Source of the DNA: Leptospira paudalimensis
GTDB lineage: Bacteria; Spirochaetota; Leptospiria; Leptospirales; Leptospiraceae
Direction: 5' to 3'
NCBI RefSeq assembly: GCF_026151345.1
Contig: NZ_JAMQPR010000001.1
Span: 2,614,676-2,678,675 of the forward strand
Length of the DNA stretch: 64,000 bases
Below, one piece after another: positions 16,325 through 24,781 of the stretch. Every line of letters begins with the position of its first letter. Position 1 is the stretch's first letter. The notes beneath the pieces were generated by a model. It did no database searches and was not told the origin of the DNA. It worked only from the letters and a program-made list of their open reading frames with translations. The translations under genes and the position numbers were made by a program.

Positions 16325-18129
16325 TCAGGTATCTCTTCCATATAACGGCCGTCAAACAAGTTGATCATTTCTTTTTGTAAGGGAGTAGGAACAAACTCAG
16401 GGTCAATGGGTCCGTTCCAAAATAGTTCGGTGACACGAATGTCACTTTTTGTTCCAGGAGGTGGCATAAGTGGTCCTAAACTTTCCACAAGTTGTAAAGT
16501 CCTTAAGTCTTGGTCTGGGTAATCGGATGCTTCTACAAGTTCGACATCAATGACATCACCATCTTGTGTGATTGTATAGGCAACTACACTCGAATACGGA
16601 TGGGGGGCTTTTGCCCAATAGTCCATATAACTTTCAGGAATCCTCATTTTTGCAGAGATATAATTGGAATAAGTGGGAGGGACTTTTTTCCCACGGATTT
16701 TTTTGATGTAACCTTTCACAGGTCCGTTATCCGCTACCTTCTCATTGGAAATTTTTTCACCCTTTTCCTTGTTTTCGGTTTCGTTTCCGGTGATAACTCC
16801 CCCATTCAATCCTTGCGTATCATCTGGGACATTTGGATCGATGAAATAAAACTCCATCTTTTCAGGCCTGAAGTGGTCATTCTTTTGTGCAGATTGTTCC
16901 TTTTTTTTACCACGTTGGATACTAATAGGAATAAGGAAGACCAAACAAAGTAAAACCAAATGAAAGAGTAATGATAAAGGTAGGACGTTTCTAAATCCTT
17001 TTCGTAAGCCAGGTTTAAAAAATGGTTCTGATTCACCATCTTTGTCTTTTTTGATTCCTAAATTTTCTAGACTAAATGACTTCTCCAAAATCATTGCAGA
17101 GTAAAAATACAATCCAACTAATGCAGCAAGTGAAAATATCGCATACGCAATGTTTTGTGAAGAAATAAAAAAATCTTTGTCAGGGATTCCTGGTTTTAAT
17201 CCAAAACCAGCGAGGAACTGAATCCCAAAAATCGGACTGAGATAAGAAAATACCCAAACCGCAGAAAATAAGTACAATAACAGAGTTAGGAATAAAATGG
17301 GAAATCCACGCCAATATTCATAAACATAAATATGCCCAAACCCAGGTACTATCTGATCACGGAATTTTGCTTTTTGTTTGATGATGAGTTCTAAGCGAAG
17401 TGGGAACTTTCCTTCTGTTTTAACAGCTTGTTTCCAACTTTCACGAATACGAATCCCATCCATATAACGAAGATAAGGTTTCGCAAAAAGGGAAGGGATT
17501 TTGTTTCGATTAAAACTGAATAATAAAATACAAACTGAGATTGAATAATTAAATACAAACTGGTGAACGTCGTAAAGAGGTGCTAGAGGTGATAAATTCT
17601 TTTGTGGGTGTAGCGATTCGGTAATGCATAAAAATAAATACTGGAATACGAGTGCAAGGACGAGCACAAGCAAAATGGTATCAAATTTAGAATCTCGAAT
17701 TCGCATCTCAGTTCGGATTTGGGAATTTGGGAATTCTCTGTTAACACGAATCTGTCTTACCAATTCTCGTTTCCGATTCCGAAAAAGGCTATGAAGGTAA
17801 TTGGAAAAGAGGAGAAGGAAACAAACGATAAAAAACCCAAACTTCAATCGGAAGGTTGTTCCATCTTGCGCTAAAAATGCATTGATCATTCCCTCCCATT
17901 CCATACTGGAACGATGTAGTAACTCAACAGGGTAAAACAAAATCCAATTGAGAATGTAAACCGCGATGACTGCGATTGCTTTTAGGCGGAGGCGAAATTC
18001 CTTAGGGAATGCAAATAGGATACCAAAAGCCAAAAAAGGTCCCAAACTGAAAAGTGGAGAGAGCCAAAGGAAAAACGTTAAGGACTTTTTTGCCCAGGGT
18101 GAGAGGTATTGAGAGTTTGCCGAATCCAT
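16321..18129 (-). CDS. Polytopic membrane protein with C-terminal TonB-like domain
   Basis: 602 residues. The first 400 or so carry seven or more hydrophobic segments (for example around residues 14-36, 43-65, 93-112, 150-170 and 190-210) and a 'PGFGHIYVYEYWRG' turn. A further membrane segment ('LLFHLVLLCLVFLIPISI') precedes a charged, presumably periplasmic linker, and the last 100 residues look like a TonB C-terminal domain ('YTITQDGDVIDVELVEASDY', then 'SLGPLMPPPG'). TonB normally has one N-terminal anchor, so this is an unusual arrangement. It may energise outer-membrane transport, but no ExbB/ExbD is nearby. First gene of the operon with prsW. Confidence 0.7.
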   Translation of the reverse strand: MDSANSQYLSPWAKKSLTFFLWLSPLFSLGPFLAFGILFAFPKEFRLRLKAIAVIAVYILNWILFYPVELLHRSSMEWEGMINAFLAQDGTTFRLKFGFFIVCFLLLFSNYLHSLFRNRKRELVRQIRVNREFPNSQIRTEMRIRDSKFDTILLVLVLALVFQYLFLCITESLHPQKNLSPLAPLYDVHQFVFNYSISVCILLFSFNRNKIPSLFAKPYLRYMDGIRIRESWKQAVKTEGKFPLRLELIIKQKAKFRDQIVPGFGHIYVYEYWRGFPILFLTLLLYLFSAVWVFSYLSPIFGIQFLAGFGLKPGIPDKDFFISSQNIAYAIFSLAALVGLYFYSAMILEKSFSLENLGIKKDKDGESEPFFKPGLRKGFRNVLPLSLLFHLVLLCLVFLIPISIQRGKKKEQSAQKNDHFRPEKMEFYFIDPNVPDDTQGLNGGVITGNETENKEKGEKISNEKVADNGPVKGYIKKIRGKKVPPTYSNYISAKMRIPESYMDYWAKAPHPYSSVVAYTITQDGDVIDVELVEASDYPDQDLRTLQLVESLGPLMPPPGTKSDIRVTELFWNGPIDPEFVPTPLQKEMINLFDGRYMEEIPE

Positions 18130-18192
18130 TCTTTAGTCTTATCTCAAGGAAAATACTTTGAATTTTCATGGAAAACAAAAAATTTGGCGGAT

Positions 18193-19593
18193 ATGGCACA
18201 GCCGAAAGAGAAAGAAGAACAGTCGCTTAAACCCATAGTCGCAGTCTCCAAGAGAAGAGGCTTTGTTTTCCCAGGATCCGAAATTTACGGAGGCCTCTCC
18301 AATACCTTTGACTATGGTCCAAATGGGATTGAAGTCCTTAATAATTTAAAACGCCTTTGGTGGGAGTATTTTGTCCACCGTCGGGACGATGTATTAGGAC
18401 TCGACTCTTCTATCCTCCTCCACCCTCGTGTTTGGGAAGCTTCTGGCCATATTTCCAATTTTAATGACCCACTGATGGATTGCAAAAAATGCAAAACCCG
18501 AGTGCGTGTGGACAAATTTTTAGAGGATAAAGAAGGCGAAGGTGCGGCAACTGGAAAAAGTTTAGAAGAGCTAACAAACACCATCCGAGAAAAAGCCTAT
18601 GCCTGCCCCACTTGTGGAACCGTTGGTAGTTTCACCGATGCAAGGCAATTCAATTTGATGTTTAAGACTTCTCATGGTGCTTCCGAGGAAGGTGCGACAG
18701 ACATTTACCTTCGTCCCGAAACTGCCCAAGGGATTTTTATCAATTTTAAAAATGTAACTCAAATTGCGCGGAAAAAAGTTCCCTTCGGAATTGCTCAAAT
18801 TGGGAAGTCCTTCCGTAACGAAATCATGGCACGCCAATTTATCTTTCGCACTCGTGAGTTCGAACAGATGGAGATGGAATTTTTCTGTGAACCTGGAACG
18901 CAAAAAGAATGGTTCAAGTATTGGGTAGACTACTGCATGGATTGGCTTGTGAATGTAGTCGGTTTAAAAAAAGAAAACCTACGAGTGAGAGAACATGAAA
19001 AGGAAGAACTTTCCTTTTATAGTGATTCCACAAGTGACATCGAATACAAATACCCGTTTGGTTGGGGAGAACTTTGGGGTATTGCCTCTAGAACCGATTA
19101 CGACCTAACCCAACACGAAAAATTTTCATCCGAAGATTTAAAATATCACGACTTAGACCAAAAGAAAAAATACCTTCCCTATGTTGTCGAACCAGCACTT
19201 GGTCTTAACCGCCTCTTCTTAGCCGTGTTATGTGATGCCTATGAAGAAGAAAAATTAGAAAAAGATGACATTCGAACTGTTTTGCGTTTTGGAAAACGAG
19301 TGAGTCCTATGAAGGTGGCGATTTTTCCATTGATGAAAAAAGACGGACTTGATGCCAAAGCAAAAGAAATTTACGCAGATCTCAGAAACCATTGGTATGT
19401 TGACTATGATGAAAGTGGTGCGATTGGAAAACGTTACCGTCGCCATGATGAGATAGGAACTCCATTTTGTATCACAGTGGATTACGATACCATGAGTGAT
19501 GGGACTGTTACCATTCGTGAAAGGGATTCAATGAAACAAGAAAGAATTCCTGTTTCTGAACTCAAATCATACCTCATCCAAAGAATGGTATAG
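18193..19593 (+). CDS. glyS: Glycine--tRNA ligase (alpha2 type)
   Basis: 466 residues from ATG 18193, the usual length for the homodimeric bacterial/eukaryal-type enzyme. It has class II motifs ('GFVFPGSEIYGG' near the N-terminus, 'FRNEIMARQFIFRTREFEQM' for motif 2, 'EPALGLNRLFLAVL' for motif 3), a zinc-binding pair 'CKKCKTRV' / 'CPTCGTVG', and a C-terminal anticodon-binding domain ('VAIFPLMKKDGLDAKAKEIY'). It charges tRNA-Gly. The frame is open 28 codons upstream, overlapping the divergent gene's start; the chosen ATG fits the family. The downstream GNAT gene starts with no gap. Confidence 0.96.
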   Translation: MAQPKEKEEQSLKPIVAVSKRRGFVFPGSEIYGGLSNTFDYGPNGIEVLNNLKRLWWEYFVHRRDDVLGLDSSILLHPRVWEASGHISNFNDPLMDCKKCKTRVRVDKFLEDKEGEGAATGKSLEELTNTIREKAYACPTCGTVGSFTDARQFNLMFKTSHGASEEGATDIYLRPETAQGIFINFKNVTQIARKKVPFGIAQIGKSFRNEIMARQFIFRTREFEQMEMEFFCEPGTQKEWFKYWVDYCMDWLVNVVGLKKENLRVREHEKEELSFYSDSTSDIEYKYPFGWGELWGIASRTDYDLTQHEKFSSEDLKYHDLDQKKKYLPYVVEPALGLNRLFLAVLCDAYEEEKLEKDDIRTVLRFGKRVSPMKVAIFPLMKKDGLDAKAKEIYADLRNHWYVDYDESGAIGKRYRRHDEIGTPFCITVDYDTMSDGTVTIRERDSMKQERIPVSELKSYLIQRMV

Positions 19594-20067
19594 TTGATCC
19601 GCGATCTATTAGAATCTGACAGAAACCAAACCATCGAACTCGTGAATCAGTTTTTCCGAAAGGTAAACGAACTCGAGTTAGATGGTCTTTTCCGCATCCG
19701 TCCCCGCGCAGCTACCAAATTCACAGATATCTATTTTAAATTGATTGGTACAGGGAAAGTGTACATGCGTGGGTATTTTGTGGAAGAGGAACTAGTTTCT
19801 CTTGTGATTGGAAGGATTGAAGAAAAACCCCACCTCGAAGAAGAAAGAAGTCTCTTCATTGATCTTGCTGTCACCAAATTAGGAAAAAAGAAAAAAGGGT
19901 ATATGACGGAACTCCTCAAAGACGTGGATCTTTGGTGTTTGGAAAAAAACATTCCCGCCATTGAACTTCGTGCCATTTTAAAAAACGAAGAAGCTGTCAA
20001 ATTCTGGAATAAGTCAGGCTTCGATCCGTTTTACATCCGTTACCGCAAGCGAATTACCAATTCATAA
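19594..20067 (+). CDS. GNAT-family acetyltransferase
   Basis: 157 residues starting at a TTG that immediately follows the glyS stop, so translation is probably coupled. The fold is recognisable from 'FIDLAVTKLGKKKKGYMTEL' (beta4 and the CoA loop, in the place of the Q/R-x-x-G-x-G/A motif but degenerate) and 'IPAIELRAILKNEEAVKFW' followed by 'KSGF', the classic GNAT C-terminal signature. The acyl acceptor cannot be predicted. Close coupling to glyS is suggestive but not proof of a tRNA- or amino-acid-related role. Confidence 0.75.
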   Translation: MIRDLLESDRNQTIELVNQFFRKVNELELDGLFRIRPRAATKFTDIYFKLIGTGKVYMRGYFVEEELVSLVIGRIEEKPHLEEERSLFIDLAVTKLGKKKKGYMTELLKDVDLWCLEKNIPAIELRAILKNEEAVKFWNKSGFDPFYIRYRKRITNS

Positions 20068-20081
20068 ATCATAAACTCTGA

Positions 20082-21722
20082 TTACCAACTTCCAGAACTC
20101 CCTCCTCCTCCAAAACTCCCTCCGCCACCACCAGAACTCGATCGCGAGCTAGAACTATAGGCACTCGAAGAACTTCGGTAACTAGACGAAGAACTGGAAC
20201 TAGAGGAATAAGAACTTCCATCGCTCTCTTCCCATATGGTAATGAAGAAGTGCAGAATGAGTATGATGAAATAGGAAAGAAGAAAGATCCAACCAAAGAA
20301 AGAGAAGGAAATCGTCTGACCCAAAATTCGTTCGATCGAAAACCCTAAAGTCCAAACGAAAGAGATGAGCCCATACTTCAAAGTCCTTGCCTTCCAAGAT
20401 TTCACGTGAATTGATTTTGCTAAGACAAACCCTAACACCAAACAAACAAAGCTTGAAAAGGTAATTAAGACTGTTTCGTAGTTGATAGGCGGAGACAGTT
20501 CCTGTCCTTTTGGCAAGGAAAATACAATCCCTCCCACTAGGCATAACCAAACGACCAAAGCAACTGCGTATCGGATGGCATGTTTTTGGAATACAGAAAT
20601 CGTGAATCCATAGAGGGTAAATAGGATGATTCCCTGGTAGTATAAAATGTAAAACAATCCTTCTTTGTTTAGATACGATTGGATGCTAAACCATAAACTA
20701 AGAAGGGCAAGTATGTGAAAAAAAAGTTCACCTGCACTGAGGCCCATTTTTTTTGCAAGTTCCCCAAATCTTTCCTTTAAAACTTCATCTAATGCTAGTT
20801 TAATGACAAGTAAAATGAATCCAATGATTCCAAACACCCAAAGGAGAACGAGCCATTCTGCTTGGAACGCATATTGTAAAAATGGAATCCAGAAAAGAAG
20901 AGAGAGGATGGCTAACGGATACGAAAACCATTCCCAAATTCCATACAAAAGATATAAATTCAAACAAACAATTCCCAAACAAAAGAAGTAGAACATGGCA
21001 TCAGGAAGGAAGTAGATGAGTCCAATCAAAAAAACGCTGGCATACAAAACTTCCAACCAAAGTTTTCGTTTGTATTTTTTACCATCCGTCATCACAAAAA
21101 AACCGATGAGTGCAACAACAATCACAGCAGTGGCAATGCCTATATTTCTCACCGTATCGTCATTGGAAAAAGCTGTACCAATACCATCTGGATAATTCGT
21201 TTGCAAATTGGGATTGGAACTAGCATCACCAAATAGTATCAATGTTATCGCATCATAACCAAGTAGAATCCCGTTTGGAATATCTCCTTTTTTGAATTCG
21301 GGAATCATGATGTTTTTGATGATTCGATTGCACAATACGTCTGTTAAAGTTTCCTCTAATCCATAACCAACTTCTATCCTTACCTTACGATCACCTACCG
21401 AAAGGAGTACTAGCACCCCATTATCTTTTCCTTTTTGGCCAATTTTTGATCGTTCTGCGACTTGAAGGGAATAAGATTCTAAATTTTCTCCCTCTAAACT
21501 TTCAATGATGTATAAAAATACTTGTGCTCCAGTTTTTGATTCGATTTCGGATATAACCGATTGTAAGTGAGCGCTCTGTGTGGAACTCAAGATTCCAACT
21601 TCATCCGTGATGGGCGAAGTGAGGAGTTTGGGATCTTTTGCAAAAACTGGTATCAAACAAATGAGATAAACCAAACAAATTGTGAAGAGGAATTGGAAGA
21701 TCGATTTCGGATTCCATAACAT
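20082..21722 (-). CDS. TPM-domain membrane protein with Ser/Gly-rich tail
   Basis: 546 residues. A signal peptide (residues 8-28) is followed by a TPM domain ('ITDEVGILSSTQSAHLQSVI', 'TGAQVFLYIIESLEG', 'VRIEVGYGLEETLTD') of about 140 residues. Then come nine or ten membrane segments. The C-terminus is a striking low-complexity tail of Ser runs, then Gly runs, ending in Trp; such a tail is typical of YgcG-like TPM proteins ('SGGGGSFGGGGSSGSW' type). TPM domains occur in photosystem-repair proteins of plants and in many bacterial membrane proteins of unclear function. Single-gene unit, convergent with the GNAT gene. Confidence 0.85.
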   Translation of the reverse strand: MLWNPKSIFQFLFTICLVYLICLIPVFAKDPKLLTSPITDEVGILSSTQSAHLQSVISEIESKTGAQVFLYIIESLEGENLESYSLQVAERSKIGQKGKDNGVLVLLSVGDRKVRIEVGYGLEETLTDVLCNRIIKNIMIPEFKKGDIPNGILLGYDAITLILFGDASSNPNLQTNYPDGIGTAFSNDDTVRNIGIATAVIVVALIGFFVMTDGKKYKRKLWLEVLYASVFLIGLIYFLPDAMFYFFCLGIVCLNLYLLYGIWEWFSYPLAILSLLFWIPFLQYAFQAEWLVLLWVFGIIGFILLVIKLALDEVLKERFGELAKKMGLSAGELFFHILALLSLWFSIQSYLNKEGLFYILYYQGIILFTLYGFTISVFQKHAIRYAVALVVWLCLVGGIVFSLPKGQELSPPINYETVLITFSSFVCLVLGFVLAKSIHVKSWKARTLKYGLISFVWTLGFSIERILGQTISFSFFGWIFLLSYFIILILHFFITIWEESDGSSYSSSSSSSSSYRSSSSAYSSSSRSSSGGGGGSFGGGGSSGSW

Positions 21723-21778
21723 AGGGCTTAGACTCTACCAAATTTTCCGTATTTGGCAAGTAGTGTTTTCGAGAGTAT

Positions 21779-22486
21779 TTATGATTTCAATTTTGCAAGT
21801 TTGACCATCCGAAAGATGGGTCCCATTACACTTTTGAACAATGGGAAATTGGAAAGTTTGATGAGTTTAAAAGTAAGATCCAAAGAATCATGGATCATCA
21901 ATTTTGTGTTTTGAAACGATTTAGATGGATCACTTAACCAAAAGAATAAAATCCCCATTTGTTGCATCCATAGAAGATCAGGGAGAACCTTACTTAAGTC
22001 CTCTCGTAATTTTGAATTAGAACTCATCATCGCAAATCGAATGATTCCTACCGCTTCTTCTCGTAAACTCTCACTCTCAGAACTAAATGGTGATAGAGGA
22101 TAGGTTGGATCTCCAGCTTGTCTTGCAAGGACCTGTAAAAATTTTTTATGATGGGAAAAAAGCTCCAATTGTGTTGTGACGATAAACTTATAACGCGCTT
22201 TAAAATCTTTAGTTGTTTTGAAAAACGATTCCGATTGTCTGATCAATTCCTTTTGGGAACTTTTATAAAATTCTAATACCAAATCTTCTTTGGATTGGAA
22301 ATGGTAATAGGTAAGTCCCAATGAAACTTTGGCTTCCTTTGCAATCATTCGCATTGTTGTTGTCTCATATCCTTCTTTTTGAAATAGGACAATTGCCGTT
22401 CGAAAAATCTTTTGTTTGGTTTGTTCCCTTTTTGTGAATGTTTGATTCACCCCTAGTTTGAGTTGTAAGTTCATTGAGTTTGGCAT
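21779..22486 (-). CDS. TetR-family transcriptional regulator
   Basis: About 235 residues. The N-terminal HTH reads 'RTAIVLFQKEGYETTTMRMI' then 'AKEAKVSLGLTYYHF', a textbook TetR DNA-binding domain at about residues 28-72. The C-terminal ligand domain is divergent. The start is not certain: ATGs at 22486 and 22474 are both plausible and neither has a strong ribosome site. Two near-identical palindromes (22539-22552 and 22579-22592) lie between it and the divergent lipase gene, which makes the lipase operon and its own gene the likely targets. Ligand unknown; a fatty-acid-type signal would suit a lipase regulator but is inference. Confidence 0.88.
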   Translation of the reverse strand: MPNSMNLQLKLGVNQTFTKREQTKQKIFRTAIVLFQKEGYETTTMRMIAKEAKVSLGLTYYHFQSKEDLVLEFYKSSQKELIRQSESFFKTTKDFKARYKFIVTTQLELFSHHKKFLQVLARQAGDPTYPLSPFSSESESLREEAVGIIRFAMMSSNSKLREDLSKVLPDLLWMQQMGILFFWLSDPSKSFQNTKLMIHDSLDLTFKLIKLSNFPLFKSVMGPIFRMVKLAKLKS

Positions 22487-22538
22487 TGTATCGATTGGTC
22501 CAATTAAATTGAGAACAGAATGTTCGATTTCCAACAAA

Positions 22539-22552
22539 TTGAACACGTTCAA
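22539..22552. promoter_or_regulatory. Operator 1 between TetR regulator and lipase genes
   Basis: TTGAAC-AC-GTTCAA, perfect 6 bp arms. Centre is 60 bp upstream of the regulator ATG at 22486. Confidence 0.7.
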
Positions 22553-22578
22553 ATTGTTCGTACAACATGTTTCTCTTT

Positions 22579-22592
22579 TTGAACATGTTCAA
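22579..22592. promoter_or_regulatory. Operator 2 between TetR regulator and lipase genes
   Basis: TTGAAC-AT-GTTCAA, a perfect 14 bp palindrome with the same arms as operator 1, exactly 40 bp from it centre to centre. A weaker related site (GAAC-N5-GTTC) occurs at 22513-22525. Confidence 0.72.
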
Positions 22593-22700
22593 TTATGACA
22601 TTTTTTAGCCATTTTTTTATTTGTCATAAAAAAATTTTCTTGCCCCATATAAGTCAAATTGCCACAATTTTATCTTAGAAAATTCAGAGGTGAAATATTT

Positions 22701-23630
22701 ATGATTCGAAAAAGTCTTTTGGCCTTTTTTGTGACTGCCATGATGGCAACCCCAGTTCTTGCGAGTTCTGGTTCTTCTTCTAAACCACTTGCGGGAACCT
22801 ACCCGATCATTTTATCACATGGCCTTTTTGGATGGGGCGAAAATTCTGGTGGGATCATTAGTATTGTCAACTATTGGGGTGGAACAGATGACTACCTCAG
22901 AAGCCAAGGAGCTACTGTATACGCTCCATCAAAAACAGCAGCTAACTCAAATGAAGTGAGAGCAGCCGAATTAAAAGCCGCTATCTTAACTTATGCAGCA
23001 GCCACTAACTACTCTGGCAAATTCCATATCCTTGGCCACTCCCAAGGTGGACTCGATAGTCGTTATATGGTTTCCAACTTAGGACTTTCCACTCGAGTGG
23101 CAACACTTACAACACTCAATACTCCTCACTATGGTTCACCTATTGCTGATATCATCAAAACTGTCCTTCCAGGTTGGATCCAACCTTTTGTTGCAAGCAT
23201 TGTAGAAACACTTGTGAAAGTAGTTTATGGTGGAACCAACCAACAGAATGCACTTGCAGCTTTATCTTCTCTTACCAAAGAAGGTTTATCTACATTTAAC
23301 TCTTACACTCCCAATCAATCAGGTGTGAAGTATTTCTCATATGGTTCTTACATCACTCTTCCTGATTTAATCCAACACCCACTCATGGGAATTTTGCACC
23401 CTGCATGTGCTGCTGGTGGACTTTTCCAAGGACAAGGGGCAACAAATGATGGTCTTGTTCCACTTTCTTCTCAAAAATGGGGAACATGGAAAGGAGGTCC
23501 TTCCTATGGTATCCTTACCACTGGAGTTGACCACTTACAAGTTTCCAATACACTTCGTTCTGGAAGTTTATGGTATGATGTAGAAGGATTTTATATGAAT
23601 ATGGCTTCCAATATGAAGGCGAACCAATAA
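22701..23630 (+). CDS. Secreted triacylglycerol lipase (Pseudomonas LipA-like)
   Basis: 309 residues from ATG 22701, chosen because it starts a signal peptide (cut near residue 22) and is preceded by AGAGGTGAA at good spacing. The alpha/beta-hydrolase features are an oxyanion segment 'YPIILSHGLFGWGEN', the nucleophile elbow 'LGHSQGG' with Ser114, an acid in 'GATNDGLVPLSS' (Asp near 250), and a catalytic His in 'GVDHLQVS' (near 278). Length and motif order match family I lipases of Pseudomonas and Burkholderia, which need a dedicated foldase; one is encoded immediately downstream. It should hydrolyse acylglycerols outside the cell or in the periplasm. TetR-type operators lie in its upstream region. 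Confidence 0.92.
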   Translation: MIRKSLLAFFVTAMMATPVLASSGSSSKPLAGTYPIILSHGLFGWGENSGGIISIVNYWGGTDDYLRSQGATVYAPSKTAANSNEVRAAELKAAILTYAAATNYSGKFHILGHSQGGLDSRYMVSNLGLSTRVATLTTLNTPHYGSPIADIIKTVLPGWIQPFVASIVETLVKVVYGGTNQQNALAALSSLTKEGLSTFNSYTPNQSGVKYFSYGSYITLPDLIQHPLMGILHPACAAGGLFQGQGATNDGLVPLSSQKWGTWKGGPSYGILTTGVDHLQVSNTLRSGSLWYDVEGFYMNMASNMKANQ

Positions 23631-23652
23631 TCTACTTCTGTTAATTTTTTAG

Positions 23653-23682
23653 AAAACCTAAGGCTTTGCCTTGGGTTTTTTT
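23653..23682 (+). terminator. Terminator hairpin between lipase and foldase genes
   Basis: Stem AAAACCTAAGGC / GCCTTGGGTTTT with a 3 nt loop and one G-U pair, followed by a T-run. It stands between two genes that should be expressed together, so it probably lets through only part of the transcription. Confidence 0.8.
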
Positions 23683-23731
23683 GTTTTCAGATCTCATTTT
23701 CTAACCTTTACTTTACTTCACCACTATCCCT

Positions 23732-24781
23732 ATGCATACAAAATACCTTCGTTTCGTAAGTTTCGGCGCCATTGTTATTATCTTTGTCATTGTGATGTAT
23801 CAATTCACAAAACCGAATGATTTTGGATCTTCCGATGAAGAAAATCCAAATGACAAAGCTGAGTCTTTTTTTCGTACCCAAAGTGATGGTTTTTCTGTGG
23901 ATCCTTTTTATTTAGAATCAGCGAAATCAATTTTTTCACCCGACGGTCAGTTTTTGCGGTTTGACGAGATCATCGCCAAAGCAAAGTCAGGTGATCTAAA
24001 TTTAATTTCTGAATTATGGAACTTACGGCGGCAATGCCCGGAAGGTAGCACCAGAGAACAATGCCACGAATACATCAAAGCCTTTATCCAAAATGAATAT
24101 TCTGGTGAAGATGCAAAAAAACTCTTAAATCTCTTAACCAATTATCTGAAATACGAAGAAGCCATGGTGCAATTAGACCCCAGTTCCAAGTCTTTCACCA
24201 ATGCCGAACGTTACGAACAGATCAAACAACTGAGAAGGAAGTATTTTTCCAAAGAAGATGCAGACTTAATATTTGGATTAGAAGAAGCCACTGCCGATTT
24301 TAGTTTTAATCGCAAGAATTTTTTAGAAGAAACAAAAAACCTAAAAGCAGACGAACGAATCCGATTGTATGAAGATTATCGCAAAAAATCCTTTGGTAAT
24401 TATTACAACGCCGTAGTGAGTCGTGAACCAAAGTATGATAAATTTGAAACTGAGATGGACCTCAGGCAGAATGAGTTGGTCAAACTCTCTGGAACAGAAC
24501 GTGAATCAAAGGAACGTGAAGTAAGAATTCGTTATTTCGGAAAAGATGGTAACGAACGAATGGAAAAAGTTTTGAGAGAAATGAAAGAAGAGGAAGAAAA
24601 AATTTCAAAACTAGAGATTGAAGAAAAAAACTTACTCAAAAATAATCCAAATTTATCAAATGCGGAAAAAGAGAAAAAATTAATGGAACTTCGCATTAAA
24701 ACTTTAGGTAACAAAGAACTCGCAGAAGAATACTCTCGCCGATTGGAATATGAGAATTCACTCAAAAATTCCGGGAATTAA
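23732..24781 (+). CDS. Lipase-specific foldase (lipase chaperone, Lif family)
   Basis: 349 residues. One N-terminal membrane anchor (residues 8-24) precedes a long, charged, all-helical periplasmic part. The repeated pattern of Arg-rich helices, with 'LRRKYFSKEDADLIFGLEEA' (about residues 170-189), matches the family motif in which a Tyr-Phe pair is followed by an acidic 'FG-x-E-E-A' box in Pseudomonas LipB/LimA. These proteins wrap around the lipase and force it into its active fold before secretion. The gene lies 101 bp after the lipase, and its 3' end overlaps lnt by 32 bp. The homology call comes from motif and context together. Confidence 0.8.
   Translation: MHTKYLRFVSFGAIVIIFVIVMYQFTKPNDFGSSDEENPNDKAESFFRTQSDGFSVDPFYLESAKSIFSPDGQFLRFDEIIAKAKSGDLNLISELWNLRRQCPEGSTREQCHEYIKAFIQNEYSGEDAKKLLNLLTNYLKYEEAMVQLDPSSKSFTNAERYEQIKQLRRKYFSKEDADLIFGLEEATADFSFNRKNFLEETKNLKADERIRLYEDYRKKSFGNYYNAVVSREPKYDKFETEMDLRQNELVKLSGTERESKEREVRIRYFGKDGNERMEKVLREMKEEEEKISKLEIEEKNLLKNNPNLSNAEKEKKLMELRIKTLGNKELAEEYSRRLEYENSLKNSGN

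Noticed and set aside
22594..22628. TATGACA / TGTCATA inverted repeat with 21 bp spacing upstream of the lipase gene
   Set aside because: Arms of seven AT-rich bases with a long spacer are weak evidence next to the two strong operators.
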